Below, piece after piece: positions 49,271 through 58,447 of a stretch of DNA of 64,000 bases. Numbering within the stretch: the stretch's first letter is position 1; every line of letters begins with the position of its first letter. Under the pieces are notes generated by a model, which was not told the origin of the DNA, searched no databases, and saw nothing but the letters and a program-made list of their open reading frames with translations. The stretch is from Myxococcales bacterium (lineage in GTDB: Bacteria; Myxococcota_A; Polyangia; Haliangiales; Haliangiaceae), in the NCBI GenBank assembly GCA_028287115.1, contig JAQBQF010000311.1, positions 1 to 64,000 on the forward strand, given 5' to 3'. Position numbers and translations under genes: made by a program.

Positions 49271-52108
49271 CTATCCCCGGAACAGACCCAGCTGACTTCG
49301 CAGAGACACGTGCGCTTCGCTGTATGCGAACTCGACCAGATCCTTGTCTAGGTCGCCGACTTCCTTGGCTCCCGCGAACGCCGCCGGGACGTCGCCGCAG
49401 AGCAGCATCGCGGTGCGGTCGGCGGTCCGCGGAAGCGAGCGCGCCCACACCGACAGATTGAGGCCGGCGGCACCCGAGACCGACAACAGGCGCAGCGCCG
49501 AAGCGCGTGCTTGTGCGCGAGTCTCGTCGGAGAGCTGAGCCACTGCATGGGCGGCCTGGACCGCGAGTGGGTCGTCGGCACCGAGCTCGGTCCCCGATGC
49601 TTCACGCACGATCGCGAGCACGACGGCGCGCAGGACGCGGCCGGGTCGTGAAGCGCCGGCGGCTCGACCTGGCCACAGGAACGTCAGCGCGCGGGCAAGG
49701 TTGAACACCAGATCCGGGCGTTCCAGTGCGGTGAGTGCCTCGTCGCCGGCAACGAGGATCGGAGGTTCGCAGGCAACGACGTGAATCTGGATCCCGAGCT
49801 CGACGCGCGCGTAGACCGGCGCGGGCGGAACGCCGATCAGATCGCACAGCTTTCGGCGGAGCTTCGCAAACGTCGGTGGCAGATCCGTATCGGCGATGCG
49901 CTGGCTCGGGTCGATCTCCGCATCGGGCAGCGTCATCGGCGCGAGGACGTGAACCGCGGGTGCGAGGAGCTCGAGCAACGCGCCGAGCTCGACGGTGTCG
50001 TCGCGATGACGCAGCATCGCCCACTGGTCCCGATTCAAAGGCGTGGTCGGGATCGTGACCGTGCGGACCCGATGCTGCTCGTAGAGCTCCTGCATCGCGT
50101 CGTCGGCCGTCGCGAGTGCGACCATCGTCGAAGCCGCGAGAAAAGCCGCATCACCGTGGCCCGCGGCTTCGGTCGTGCGAACGAGCGCCGCACCCGACTG
50201 CGGATCGTTAAGTGCCTCGCGCCAGCCGGCGCGGATCGGCTCGAGGGCATTGCGCCGATGCTCGAGCCTGCTCGACAGCGACACGACCTCGGCCTCCTTC
50301 GGAGCGAGCTTGCGCGCATTGCCGAGCGCCGCGGCCGCCGAAGCGGGATCGTCGAGGTGATCGAGATACAGCCGTGCGAGCCGGGCCCACGCGGATGCCT
50401 CGATCGGGCCGCCGCGCCCGCGCAGCCGGAACAACATCCGCTTGAGCACCCGTTCGAGCCGGCGAAGCTCGCCGCGAGCGACGAGCAAGCTCTCGATCGT
50501 CGCGATCGCCTCCGTGCGCTCGGGATCGAGATCGATCGCGCGCTCGAGGTGAAACAGCGCATTCGCGTCGTCGGTGCGCAGCGCGGATTCGATCCGGCCC
50601 TTGTAGTCGTGCGCGCGCGCGTGATCGGGGTTGATCGACAGCGCGTGGTTCAGGTGAGGGCGCGCCGTGTCGGCGGCCGCGGGTTGCTCATGTCCGGCGT
50701 TCCACTCCGACCAGCCGAGCGCGGCGTGATAGTCGGCTTCGGTCGGCGCGCGCGCGATCACGGTCTTGATGATCGAGATCGCTTGCGCCCATTGCTGCTT
50801 CGCCATCAGCTCTTCGGCGCCGCGGAAGTTGAGCTCGGTATCGATCGAAGGCGGGACCTGGACGAGCTCGCCACCTGCGAGCTCTCGATCGTAGGCGGCG
50901 CGCTTGCGAGCATCGGTCAGGACCGAGTGCGCGTCTGCGTAGGCATGGCGAATCTCGTCGAGCTTTGCGAGGTCGCGCGGCTCGGTCACCTTCGACGTGT
51001 TGCGATCGAGCAGCGTCAGCTTCACCTGATAGGCCGCATCGACGTCTTCGGCATCGGTCTCGCGCTCGATCAACAACACCGCGTAGTGATCGGCGCCTTG
51101 GATCCGTTGTGCCTCGGCGACGATCACCTGACGGATCGCCGCGGCCTGCTCGCGAACCTTCGTCGCGATCTTGATGTCCTCCGGCGAGACGACGCCCGAG
51201 TCGTTGTCGTCGATCTCGGCGTCGGGGGCCGAGAAGTCGAGAGGCGAGGCGCCACCGTCACCGAGCACGGTCTCCTCGGAGAGGCCGATGTCGTCGAACA
51301 GGACGTCGTACAGCTCCTCGGGATTCGAGGGCCGCGTTCGCGTGCGCGGCAACGATAGTGAGCCGACGGCCTGCGTCGTTGCGGGTCGCGGTGGCCCGGA
51401 GCCGAGCCCGATCGCGACGTGCTGCGTGGTGATCGCATCGCACATCAGCATGGAGTCGACGGCGATCCGTGCTTGCGCGCGATCTCCAAACGTCTTTTCG
51501 AGCTCGCCGATCGCGGTCCCCATCGCGAGCTGGGCAACCGCACGCTCGCCCCACGTGCGGCGGAGCTCGTGCCGGAGTCGCTTGCCACGATCGGTGAGCT
51601 CGAAGCTGAGCCCGTCGAGACGCGCGAGCCGACTGAGATCTTCGACCGCCGTTTCCCGGAGGCCGCTCAGCACGACCTCGACCATGCGGAGCTGCATGCC
51701 TTCGAGTGCGTCGTCCGCGGAATCGAACCGCCAGGCGCCTTGCGGCCATCGCAACGCTTGCACGAGCTTGTGCCGCGCCTGCTTGCCGAGCTGTTCGATC
51801 AGCTGCTCGACGGTCAGCGTTGATAGCGCGACGAGCGCCTCGCCGAGCTTGCCTCCGATCGTCGCCGCGTGCGCGACCGCTTTGCGATGCTCGTCTTCGG
51901 TGATCACGCCGCTATTGACCAGGAAGTGTCCGAGCGTCTCGTCGCGTGGGGTCGACGCGGTGCTGACCGGATTGCCGTTGACGAGATCGACGCTCTTCGA
52001 CACGCGGCCGCGCCGCAACACGAGCTTACCGGTCGCGAGATCCTCGTGAAGATCGAGGAGGACGGCCGGTAACGGCCGCATCGCCAGCTCCCCGGAGCGG
52101 GATTCCAT
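49271..52108 (-). CDS. DUF4388 protein with J-domain-like and TPR-like segments
   Basis: 945 residues, no signal peptide. N-terminus (about 12-110) is DUF4388-like (AVLLDLHEDLATGKLVLRRG, FLVNSGVITEDEHRKAVAHA), a domain common in Myxococcota and often linked to motility or signalling. A short J-domain-like segment occurs near 350-410 (HAYADAHSVLTDARKRAAYD). Residues about 430-650 are TPR-like (AEELMAKQQWAQAISIIKTV, GWSEWNAGHEQ, ERAIDLDPERTEAIATIESL). The C-terminal third is predicted helical without a recognised domain. Probably a cytosolic scaffold. An internal ATG at 52081 is a possible start. Confidence 0.7.
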   Translation of the reverse strand: MESRSGELAMRPLPAVLLDLHEDLATGKLVLRRGRVSKSVDLVNGNPVSTASTPRDETLGHFLVNSGVITEDEHRKAVAHAATIGGKLGEALVALSTLTVEQLIEQLGKQARHKLVQALRWPQGAWRFDSADDALEGMQLRMVEVVLSGLRETAVEDLSRLARLDGLSFELTDRGKRLRHELRRTWGERAVAQLAMGTAIGELEKTFGDRAQARIAVDSMLMCDAITTQHVAIGLGSGPPRPATTQAVGSLSLPRTRTRPSNPEELYDVLFDDIGLSEETVLGDGGASPLDFSAPDAEIDDNDSGVVSPEDIKIATKVREQAAAIRQVIVAEAQRIQGADHYAVLLIERETDAEDVDAAYQVKLTLLDRNTSKVTEPRDLAKLDEIRHAYADAHSVLTDARKRAAYDRELAGGELVQVPPSIDTELNFRGAEELMAKQQWAQAISIIKTVIARAPTEADYHAALGWSEWNAGHEQPAAADTARPHLNHALSINPDHARAHDYKGRIESALRTDDANALFHLERAIDLDPERTEAIATIESLLVARGELRRLERVLKRMLFRLRGRGGPIEASAWARLARLYLDHLDDPASAAAALGNARKLAPKEAEVVSLSSRLEHRRNALEPIRAGWREALNDPQSGAALVRTTEAAGHGDAAFLAASTMVALATADDAMQELYEQHRVRTVTIPTTPLNRDQWAMLRHRDDTVELGALLELLAPAVHVLAPMTLPDAEIDPSQRIADTDLPPTFAKLRRKLCDLIGVPPAPVYARVELGIQIHVVACEPPILVAGDEALTALERPDLVFNLARALTFLWPGRAAGASRPGRVLRAVVLAIVREASGTELGADDPLAVQAAHAVAQLSDETRAQARASALRLLSVSGAAGLNLSVWARSLPRTADRTAMLLCGDVPAAFAGAKEVGDLDKDLVEFAYSEAHVSLRSQLGLFRG

Positions 52109-52170
52109 GAGCGAGAAATTGTATCACTGTCGTGACGACTGATTCTTCGGTGCACCGCGGTTTCGCGGGG

Positions 52171-53193
52171 TCACTCGGCGACGTGACACGCGGCGCGGCT
52201 GCCGTTGCCCAGCACGCGGAGCTTCGGAAGCTCGGTGAAGCACGCGGTGGGCTTGTCTTTGACCGGGCAACGCGGGTGAAACGCGCAGCCCGACGGCGGC
52301 TTGAGCGGGCTCGGCACGTCGCCTTGAAGGATGATTCGGTCGCGTTTGGACTTCGGATCGATGCGAGGCACGGCGGACAGCAGGGCTTGCGTGTAGGGAT
52401 GCTTCGGCTCGCGATACAGCGTCGTGGCGTCGGCGAGCTCGACGATGCGGCCGAGGTACATCACGGCGACGCGGTCGCAGACGTGCTGGACGATCTTGAG
52501 ATCGTGCGAGATGAACAGATACGTCAGCTGTTCGGCGGCTTGCAGATCTTGTAAGAGGTTGACGATCTGGGCCTGGATCGAGACGTCGAGCGCGCTGATC
52601 GGCTCGTCGCAGACGATGAATTGCGGGCGGACCGCGAGCGCGCGTGCGATCCCGACGCGCTGCCGCTGGCCGCCGGAGAATTCGTGCGGGTAGCGAGCCG
52701 CGGCATCGGCACGAAGGCCGACCTTCGAGAGCAACTCGTGTACGCGCGCATCGCGCTCCGCACGGGTCTTCGCGAGCTTGTGAATGATGAGTGGCTCGGC
52801 GATCGCAGAGCCGACGGTCATCCGCGGATTGAGCGAGGCGTACGGATCCTGAAAGATCATCTGCATGTTGCGGCGCATCGGGCGCAGCGCGCTCTGCGGC
52901 AGGTTCGTGAGATCGACACCATCGAACGAGATCTTGCCGGCGCTCGGCTCGAGCAGCCGCAGGATCGTGCGACCGAGCGTCGACTTGCCGCAGCCCGATT
53001 CTCCGACGAGCCCGAGCGTCTCGCCGGTCTGGATCTCGAGGTCGACCTCCGAGACGGCGCGCACCGACGCGTCCATCCGGCTCACCGCGTGCCACACCCG
53101 CTGGTGCAGCGGCAACGTCTTGGCTTTCGGCCACGGCACCTTCGCAGCGAAGTGCTTCGACACGCCTTCGACGCGGACCAGTGGCGCGGTCAT
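52171..53193 (-). CDS. Oligopeptide/dipeptide ABC transporter ATPase, OppF/DppF type
   Basis: 340 residues from the ATG at 53193. Walker A GESGCGKSTLGRT, Q-loop FQDPYASLNPR, signature FSGGQRQRVGIARAL, Walker B FIVCDEPISALDVS and switch His SHDLKIV. The C-terminal OppF/DppF extension with HPRCPV and two further Cys (CAFHPRCPVKDKPTACF) follows, as in nickel/oligopeptide ATPases. It overlaps the OppD-type gene by 4 bases. No permease or substrate-binding gene lies nearby in the window, so the membrane partners are elsewhere. Confidence 0.95.
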   Translation of the reverse strand: MTAPLVRVEGVSKHFAAKVPWPKAKTLPLHQRVWHAVSRMDASVRAVSEVDLEIQTGETLGLVGESGCGKSTLGRTILRLLEPSAGKISFDGVDLTNLPQSALRPMRRNMQMIFQDPYASLNPRMTVGSAIAEPLIIHKLAKTRAERDARVHELLSKVGLRADAAARYPHEFSGGQRQRVGIARALAVRPQFIVCDEPISALDVSIQAQIVNLLQDLQAAEQLTYLFISHDLKIVQHVCDRVAVMYLGRIVELADATTLYREPKHPYTQALLSAVPRIDPKSKRDRIILQGDVPSPLKPPSGCAFHPRCPVKDKPTACFTELPKLRVLGNGSRAACHVAE

Positions 53194-54227
53194 CCGCCCT
53201 CGCCGGCTGGAATCGGGAAATGACAACGCACCTGCGAGATGCCGAGCTGAACGAGCGCGGGCTCCTCGGCGCGACACTTGTCCTGCGCGGCAGGGCAGCG
53301 ATCGACGAACTTGCAGCCCTTCGGCAGCTCCCACAGGCTCGGGACCATGCCTTTGATCTCTTGCAGGCGACTGCGATGGAGCGAGCCAGCGGACGCTGGC
53401 GAGCGGGAACCGACGTCCGCGACCGCGGCGCTCTCGCCGTAGCTCGGCACGGAGCGCAAGAGACCGGCGGTGTAGTGATGGCGAGGCGCGGCGAACAAGG
53501 CCTGCGTCTGAGCCCGTTCCACGATGCGACCCGCGTACATCACGACGACCTCGTCGCAGGTTTCGGCGACCACGCCGAGATCGTGCGTGATGAGCAGGAT
53601 GCTCATGCCGAGCTCGCGCTGCAATGACTTCAGGAGATCGAGGATCTGCGCCTGGATCGTGACATCGAGCGCGGTCGTCGGCTCGTCTGCGATCAGGAGG
53701 TCCGGCTTGCACGCGAGCGCCATCGCGATCATCACGCGCTGCCGCATGCCGCCGGAGAGCTGATGGGGATAGGCGTCGACGCGGTCTTCGGGCGAGGGTA
53801 TTCCAACGAGCCGAAACATCTCGATCGCAGTCTGCCGTGCCTCGGACTTCGACTTCTTCTGATGCAGGCGCACGGCTTCGCCGACCTGGTCGCCGACGGT
53901 GAACACCGGGTTGAGCGAGGTCATCGGCTCCTGGAAGATCATCGCGATGCGATTGCCGCGGATCGCGCGCATCTGTTCGGGAGGCAGGACGAGCAGGTCC
54001 TTACCGGCGTACGTGATCGAGCCACCGGAGATCTTGCCCGGCGGGGACGCGATCAGGCGCATGATCGAGAGCGCGGTGACCGACTTGCCGCTGCCGGACT
54101 CTCCGACGACGCCGAGCGTGCCGCGCGGGGAGATCTCGAAGGAGACGCCGTCGACCGCGCGCACCATGCCGTGCTCGGTGCGGAACTCCGTCACCAGGTC
54201 ACGGATCTCGAGCAGAGGCACGCCCAT
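53190..54227 (-). CDS. Oligopeptide/dipeptide ABC transporter ATPase, OppD/DppD type
   Basis: 345 residues. Walker A GESGSGKSVTALSI, FQEPMTSLNPVFTVG, signature LSGGMRQRVMIAMAL, Walker B LLIADEPTTALDVT, and THDLGVVAETCDEVVVMYAG. The C-terminal CxxC-type extension (CKFVDRCPAAQDKC) is typical of this subfamily. With OppF it forms the heterodimeric ATPase under two permeases. It is 18 bases upstream of copA's stop on the same strand, so it may follow copA, but a functional link is not evident. Confidence 0.95.
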   Translation of the reverse strand: MGVPLLEIRDLVTEFRTEHGMVRAVDGVSFEISPRGTLGVVGESGSGKSVTALSIMRLIASPPGKISGGSITYAGKDLLVLPPEQMRAIRGNRIAMIFQEPMTSLNPVFTVGDQVGEAVRLHQKKSKSEARQTAIEMFRLVGIPSPEDRVDAYPHQLSGGMRQRVMIAMALACKPDLLIADEPTTALDVTIQAQILDLLKSLQRELGMSILLITHDLGVVAETCDEVVVMYAGRIVERAQTQALFAAPRHHYTAGLLRSVPSYGESAAVADVGSRSPASAGSLHRSRLQEIKGMVPSLWELPKGCKFVDRCPAAQDKCRAEEPALVQLGISQVRCHFPIPAGEGG

Positions 54228-54245
54228 CGACGGTCGCAGCGTACC

Positions 54246-56486
54246 TTATTCTCGTGCGCGGGGCCCACGTTCGAGCGAGCGCCATTTCTTGAGCCGCAGC
54301 GAGCTGAGGAGCACCGTGACGCTCGACAGAGACATCGCCGCGCTCGCGAGCACGGGCGACAGCAGGCCGGCGGCCGCGATCGGAATGCAGACGACGTTGT
54401 ACGCAAACGCCGCGATCAGGTTTCTCCGGATCGTGCGCAAGGTGGCGCGCGCGAGCTCGAACACCGTGGGCAACGCCGAGATGCCGCCGTGGAGTAGCGT
54501 GACGTCCGCGGCCGCCGCGGCGATGTCGGTGCCCGATCCGAGCGCGATGCCGAGGTCCGCCGCTGCGAGGGCCGGCGCGTCGTTGACGCCATCGCCGATC
54601 ATCCCGACGCGGCCGCGCGCTCGCTCCGCAAGGACGATCGCAGCCTTCTCGGTCGGGCGAGCGCCGGCGTGGATCCGGGTGATGCCGACCGCGCTCGCGA
54701 TCTGACGTGCGGTCTCCTCGCGATCGCCGGTGATCATCACCGGCTCGATGCCGAGCGCGCGGAGCTTCGCGATCGTTTCGCGCGCGGCCGCGGCGGGCGG
54801 ATCGGCGACCGCGATCATTCCCGCGAGTCGTCCGTCGATCGCGACGAACGACAGCGTGTGCGCTGGCAACCTCCCGGCGGTGGTCGCGTCGGACACATGG
54901 GACGGTGCGTCCGGCGGGTTGTCAAAGTTGACACCGTCCCCAGCGAGGTAGTCGCGCGTGCCGACCAGGACGGTGTGGTTGCCGACCTTCGCGGAGACGC
55001 CGCCGCCGGGCGCGATCGTGACGTTGGTCGCGCGCTCGAGCACGAGGTCTCGTGCCCGGGCACCATCGACGATCGCGCGTGCGATCGGATGCTCGCTCGC
55101 GTGCTCGGCCGATGCGGCGAGGCGAAGGACCTCGGGAGCGTCCGGCGTGATCGAGACGAACGTCGGCTTGCCGGTCGTCAGCGTGCCCGTCTTGTCGAGG
55201 CACGCGATCGTGATGCGGCTCGCGACCTCGAGCACCTCACCGCCTTTGAACAAGATGCCGAGCTGTGCGCCGCGCGCGGTTCCGACGGCAACGGCCGCTG
55301 GTGTTGCGAGGCCGAGCGCGCACGGGCACGCGATCACGAGCACGGCGACCATGCGCTCGAGCGCGGTCGAGGAGTCGGTACCGGCGAGGAGCCACGTGCC
55401 GAACGTGCCGCCGGCGATCACGAGCACGGCCGGAACGAACACCGCGGAGACTCGGTCGGCGAGGCGCGCGATCGACGCTTTCTGGCCCTGCGCATCCTCG
55501 ACGGCACGCGCGATCCGCGCCAGCGTGGTGTCCGCACCGGCGCGAGCGACCCGGACCGACAGCGCACCGTTGTGATTGAGCGTTCCCGCGTACACCGGCG
55601 AGCCCTCGGCCTTGTCGATCGGCATGCTCTCGCCCGTGAGCATCGATTCGTCGAGTGCCGACGAACCTTCGACGATCGTGCCATCAGCGGCGAGCCGCTC
55701 GCCCGGTCTGACCGTGATCACATCACCTGGAGCGAGTAGCCCGGCATCGACCTCCACCTCGCGTTGATCGGTGAGCTTGCGTGCCGTTGCCGGTGCGAGC
55801 GAGAGCAGACCGCGCACGGCCTCCGACAAGCGCGCGCGCGCTCGCGCCTCGAGGAGCTTGCCGATCATCACGAACGCGATGATCGCGGCGCCGGCTTCGA
55901 AGTAGATCTCCGGCATGTGATCGCGTGGACCGGCGAGCCAACGCAGCGACGCGACCGTCGATGACAACCACGCCGCGCCCGCGCCAAGCGCGATCAGCGT
56001 ATTCATGTCGGGGCTGCCGTGCCGTACCGCTGCGAACCCGCGGCGCACGTATCGGAACCCCGGTCCGAGAAACACGATCGAACCGAGCACGAGCTGCACG
56101 ATCACGCTCGCCATCGGATCGACGAGCCCGTGAGTCATCGCGATCGCGAAGAGCGGAATCGTCACGGCGATCGCGATCGTCGCGTCTCGGCGAAGACCTC
56201 GCGCTTCCTCGTGCTCGGCACGCTCGATCGCGAGGAGTCGCGATCCGCCGGTCGCCGTGACGTCCAAGAGATCCTGAGGCACCTCGTACCCGGCCTCGCG
56301 GATCGCCGTGGCGAGCTGCTGCGTCGTTGCGATCTCGAGATCGAGCACGATGCGCGCCCGCGAGAGCGGCAGGTTCACCGCGGCGCTCGCGACCCCCGGA
56401 ACACCCGCGACCGCTTGCTCGACACGCCGCACGCACGCCGCGCACGTCATCCCGAGAACGGGCAGATCTATCGTTTGTTCGGTCAC
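54246..56486 (-). CDS. copA: Copper-translocating P1B-type ATPase CopA
   Basis: 746 residues from the GTG at 56486. An N-terminal heavy-metal domain with GMTCAACV, then membrane helices, the phosphatase motif TGES, CPC in ACPCALGLATP, phosphorylation site DKTGTLTTGKP, HP-type SEHPIARA, and GDGVNDAPALAAADLG. Exports Cu(I) from cytosol to periplasm. A segment in the nucleotide-binding domain (about 515-540, GDGVNFDNPPDAPSHVSD) is some 7 residues longer than in E. coli CopA and overlaps an inverted-repeat DNA element. CopZ is divergent with only 18 bases between the two starts, so each promoter must overlap the other's coding region or the starts are misplaced. Confidence 0.97.
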   Translation of the reverse strand: MTEQTIDLPVLGMTCAACVRRVEQAVAGVPGVASAAVNLPLSRARIVLDLEIATTQQLATAIREAGYEVPQDLLDVTATGGSRLLAIERAEHEEARGLRRDATIAIAVTIPLFAIAMTHGLVDPMASVIVQLVLGSIVFLGPGFRYVRRGFAAVRHGSPDMNTLIALGAGAAWLSSTVASLRWLAGPRDHMPEIYFEAGAAIIAFVMIGKLLEARARARLSEAVRGLLSLAPATARKLTDQREVEVDAGLLAPGDVITVRPGERLAADGTIVEGSSALDESMLTGESMPIDKAEGSPVYAGTLNHNGALSVRVARAGADTTLARIARAVEDAQGQKASIARLADRVSAVFVPAVLVIAGGTFGTWLLAGTDSSTALERMVAVLVIACPCALGLATPAAVAVGTARGAQLGILFKGGEVLEVASRITIACLDKTGTLTTGKPTFVSITPDAPEVLRLAASAEHASEHPIARAIVDGARARDLVLERATNVTIAPGGGVSAKVGNHTVLVGTRDYLAGDGVNFDNPPDAPSHVSDATTAGRLPAHTLSFVAIDGRLAGMIAVADPPAAAARETIAKLRALGIEPVMITGDREETARQIASAVGITRIHAGARPTEKAAIVLAERARGRVGMIGDGVNDAPALAAADLGIALGSGTDIAAAAADVTLLHGGISALPTVFELARATLRTIRRNLIAAFAYNVVCIPIAAAGLLSPVLASAAMSLSSVTVLLSSLRLKKWRSLERGPRARE
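54891..54945. repeat. Inverted-repeat element inside copA
   Basis: Two palindromic features are nested: GGGACGGTG (54899-54907) opposite CACCGTCCC (54932-54940), and TGTCAAAGTTGACA (54920-54933). On the copA strand it reads GGGGACGGTGTCAACTTTGA, sharing the GGGGACGGTGTC core with the 33-bp array at 58647-58874. It encodes the residues in which this CopA is longer than the E. coli protein. Looks like a hairpin repeat that entered the coding sequence in frame. Confidence 0.65.
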
Positions 56487-56504
56487 GGATGCTACGTTGC
56501 TCGT

Positions 56505-56708
56505 GTGACCACCACCTTGCGCATCACCGGGATGACCTGCAATGGCTGCGTGCGCCACGTCGACAAGGCCCTCCGTTCGGTTCCGGGCGTCTCTGCCGTC
56601 GAGGTCACGCTCCCGGACGAGGCGAAGGTCGTCCACGATGACTCCGCAACGTTCGCAAGCCTCGTTGCCGTCGTGCAATCAGCGGGTTACGACGCCTGTC
56701 ACGCTTAG
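56505..56708 (+). CDS. copZ: Copper chaperone CopZ-like heavy-metal-associated protein
   Basis: 67 residues from the GTG at 56505. A single HMA ferredoxin-like fold: TTTLRITGMTCNGCVRHVDK with the CxxC copper site, SVPGVSAVEVTLPDEAKVV, and a final helix with AVVQSAGYDAC. Binds Cu(I) in the cytosol and hands it to CopA. It diverges from copA, 18 bases between starts. It is the first gene of the + strand copper cluster and 24 bases before the Cys-rich peptide gene. Confidence 0.92.
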   Translation: MTTTLRITGMTCNGCVRHVDKALRSVPGVSAVEVTLPDEAKVVHDDSATFASLVAVVQSAGYDACHA

Positions 56709-56732
56709 CCAGCTTTCTGCCTATAGGGGCAT

Positions 56733-56876
56733 ATGAAGATCATCCGCGCCATCAGCCTCACGATCGCCATGCTCATTCCGATCGCCGCGATCGCCAGCCC
56801 GGCGGTTCGCGCCGACTGCTGTCCGGGCACCTGCTGCCCGAACTGCCCGTTCTGCCCGAGCGGCCTTCATCATTAG
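56733..56876 (+). CDS. Exported Cys-rich small peptide, possibly metal-binding
   Basis: 47 residues, ATG at 56733 after GGGGC. Signal peptide KIIRAISLTIAMLIPIAAIA with a probable Ala-x-Ala-type cut near AVRA, giving a mature peptide of about 20 residues with six Cys in CC, CC and CxxC pairs (DCCPGTCCPNCPFCPSG) and a terminal His pair. The layout suggests soft-metal binding in the periplasm. It sits between copZ and the ECF sigma gene, so copper or another thiophilic metal is the likely ligand. No known family recognised. Confidence 0.6.
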   Translation: MKIIRAISLTIAMLIPIAAIASPAVRADCCPGTCCPNCPFCPSGLHH

Positions 56877-56881
56877 ATCCA

Positions 56882-57419
56882 ATGGATCGGGCCGAGATCC
56901 AGCGCTGGATGTCGGCGGCCGCCGATGGAGATCGCGCGGCCATCGATCCCTTGTTCAAGGCGCTGTGGCCGATCGCGGTCGCCTATGCGAGCCGGTTTCT
57001 CGGTGACCTCGCGCTCGCAGAAGATGCGGCTCAAGAGGCACTCGTGAAGCTGTTCGGCCAGCTCGCGATGTTCGATCGTGAACGTGATGCGCTGACGTGG
57101 GCGCTCACTCCATACGACCTGGCAATGCCGCACGGCCCGGCGCCGGAAGCAACGCCAAGCCGAAGACTCCGCCGCGCCGGAACGCGCGACCGATCGTACG
57201 ATCGACGGCTCGACGATCGCGGAGGAACGCGAGCTCGTACGCGCGGCGATCGAAATGCTCGAGGGCCTCGCTCCGCGCGATCGCGACGTGATCGCCGCAT
57301 CGATCACCGATGACGAAGAATTCCGGCGCATGCTCGCACCGGCGACATTTCGCAAGCGACTCGAGCGCGCGCTCGGACGCTTGCGCACCTCGTGGAGGTC
57401 CCGCCATGGAACGCTCTGA
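56882..57419 (+). pseudogene. ECF sigma factor, frameshifted
   Basis: The first part (56882 to about 57105) is a normal sigma region 2 (MDRAEIQRWMSAAADGDRAA, FLGDLALAEDAAQEALVKLF, RDALTWALT). After WALT the frame runs into unrelated sequence. The +1 frame from about 57110 continues the family to 57419: WQCRTARRRKQRQAEDSAAP, then the region-4-like AAIEMLEGLAPRDRDVIAAS and PATFRKRLERALGRLRTSW. A one-base change near 57106-57120 splits the gene. It could be a real inactivation, a sequencing error, or programmed shifting. The last 14 bases overlap the membrane-protein gene, the usual sigma/anti-sigma arrangement. Confidence 0.75.
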
Positions 57420-57966
57420 TCTCGCTCTGCGTCGTGCGCGCTTCGCGTACGAGCGCTCGCACGTGATGTCCGCGCTGCGAGGCGTCGCGATCGCCGCCGG
57501 CCTCAGCCTCGCCGCCGTCGGCTTGCATCGCACGTCCGACGCGACCTGGCTCGTCGCCGGCGTGCTCGGCGCGACACTCGCCGTGCTCGGCTGGCGCGGC
57601 GGGGCCTGGCGGCGAGGCGGCTGGGCAGGCGTGATCGCCGGCCTTCCGCCGCTCGTCGCGCCGACGATCGTGTTCGCGGTGATCCACGGCGGTCGCTGTC
57701 CTGATTGCGTGATGGGTCCAACGTTGCCGTGCCTCGTCGTGTGCTTCGGCACCAGCTCGTTCGTCGGTTCTCTCGTCGGCTATCGCGCGACCCTCGACGA
57801 TTCGCCCAGGCGTTATGCAATGGCGGCCATGTCCTCCGCCGCGCTCACGGGCCTACTCGGCTGCGGCACCACCGGCCTCGGCGGGGCGATCGGCATCGTG
57901 ATCGGCCTCGTCGCGGGTGCGATCACCGGCTGGATCGTCGGCGGCCGCACGGCCCACGCTTCGTGA
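57406..57966 (+). CDS. Membrane protein, possible anti-sigma partner
   Basis: 186 residues from the ATG at 57406, preceded by GTGGAGGTC. About five hydrophobic helices (GVAIAAGLSLAAVGLH, WLVAGVLGATLAVLGW, GLPPLVAPTIVFAVI, TLPCLVVCFGTSSFVGSLVG, GIVIGLVAGAITGWIVGG) with a CPDC motif and further Cys in loops between them. The layout is that of multi-pass ECF anti-sigma factors in other Proteobacteria-like lineages, and the gene overlaps the sigma gene by 14 bases. Metal binding by the Cys pair would fit copper sensing, but this is inference. Confidence 0.6.
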   Translation: MERSDLALRRARFAYERSHVMSALRGVAIAAGLSLAAVGLHRTSDATWLVAGVLGATLAVLGWRGGAWRRGGWAGVIAGLPPLVAPTIVFAVIHGGRCPDCVMGPTLPCLVVCFGTSSFVGSLVGYRATLDDSPRRYAMAAMSSAALTGLLGCGTTGLGGAIGIVIGLVAGAITGWIVGGRTAHAS

Positions 57967-57982
57967 TGTTATACCCACCTCG

Positions 57983-58447
57983 ATGAAGCGCCTCACGCTC
58001 GCGCTCGTGCTCGCCGCTTGCGGCGGCTCCGGGAACCAGAATCCGCCGGCGACCGTCGCCAAGCCCAAGGACACGCTTCCCAAGGAAGGGGCGGTTCCGG
58101 CGAAGCCCGCCGATGACCCGACGTGCCCGATCCTCGTGCCGGGCACATCGATCTCCGTCGAGGATGCACCCAATGGTGCGGCCTTCGTATTCGTCACGAC
58201 CGGCAATGTCGCAGACGTCCGCAAGCGCGCCACGGCACTCGCGGCGATGCACGACAAGCACGACGGCCCCGCCGAAGCGATGGGCATGATGATCGCCTCG
58301 AAGGCGAGGGCCGCTGCGAGTGACGTCCCGAACGGCGCGCGTGTCACGTTCACCGCGGCGAAGCCCGAGGACGCGGCATCCGTACGAGACGAGCTCCGCA
58401 TGCACGCCCATCACCTGACCGGCGGCACGTGCAAGATGGGCATGTGA
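57983..58447 (+). CDS. His/Met-rich lipoprotein of the copper island
   Basis: 154 residues from the ATG at 57983. Signal KRLTLALVLAAC with lipobox LAAC. The mature part contains Met and His clusters (AAMHDKHDGPAEAMGMM, MHAHHLTGGTCKMGM) and a Cys in PTCPILVPG. Such clusters bind Cu(I)/Cu(II) in periplasmic copper proteins. It lies between a putative anti-sigma gene and another His-rich lipoprotein, overlapping the latter by one base (TGATG). No family recognised. Confidence 0.7.
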   Translation: MKRLTLALVLAACGGSGNQNPPATVAKPKDTLPKEGAVPAKPADDPTCPILVPGTSISVEDAPNGAAFVFVTTGNVADVRKRATALAAMHDKHDGPAEAMGMMIASKARAAASDVPNGARVTFTAAKPEDAASVRDELRMHAHHLTGGTCKMGM

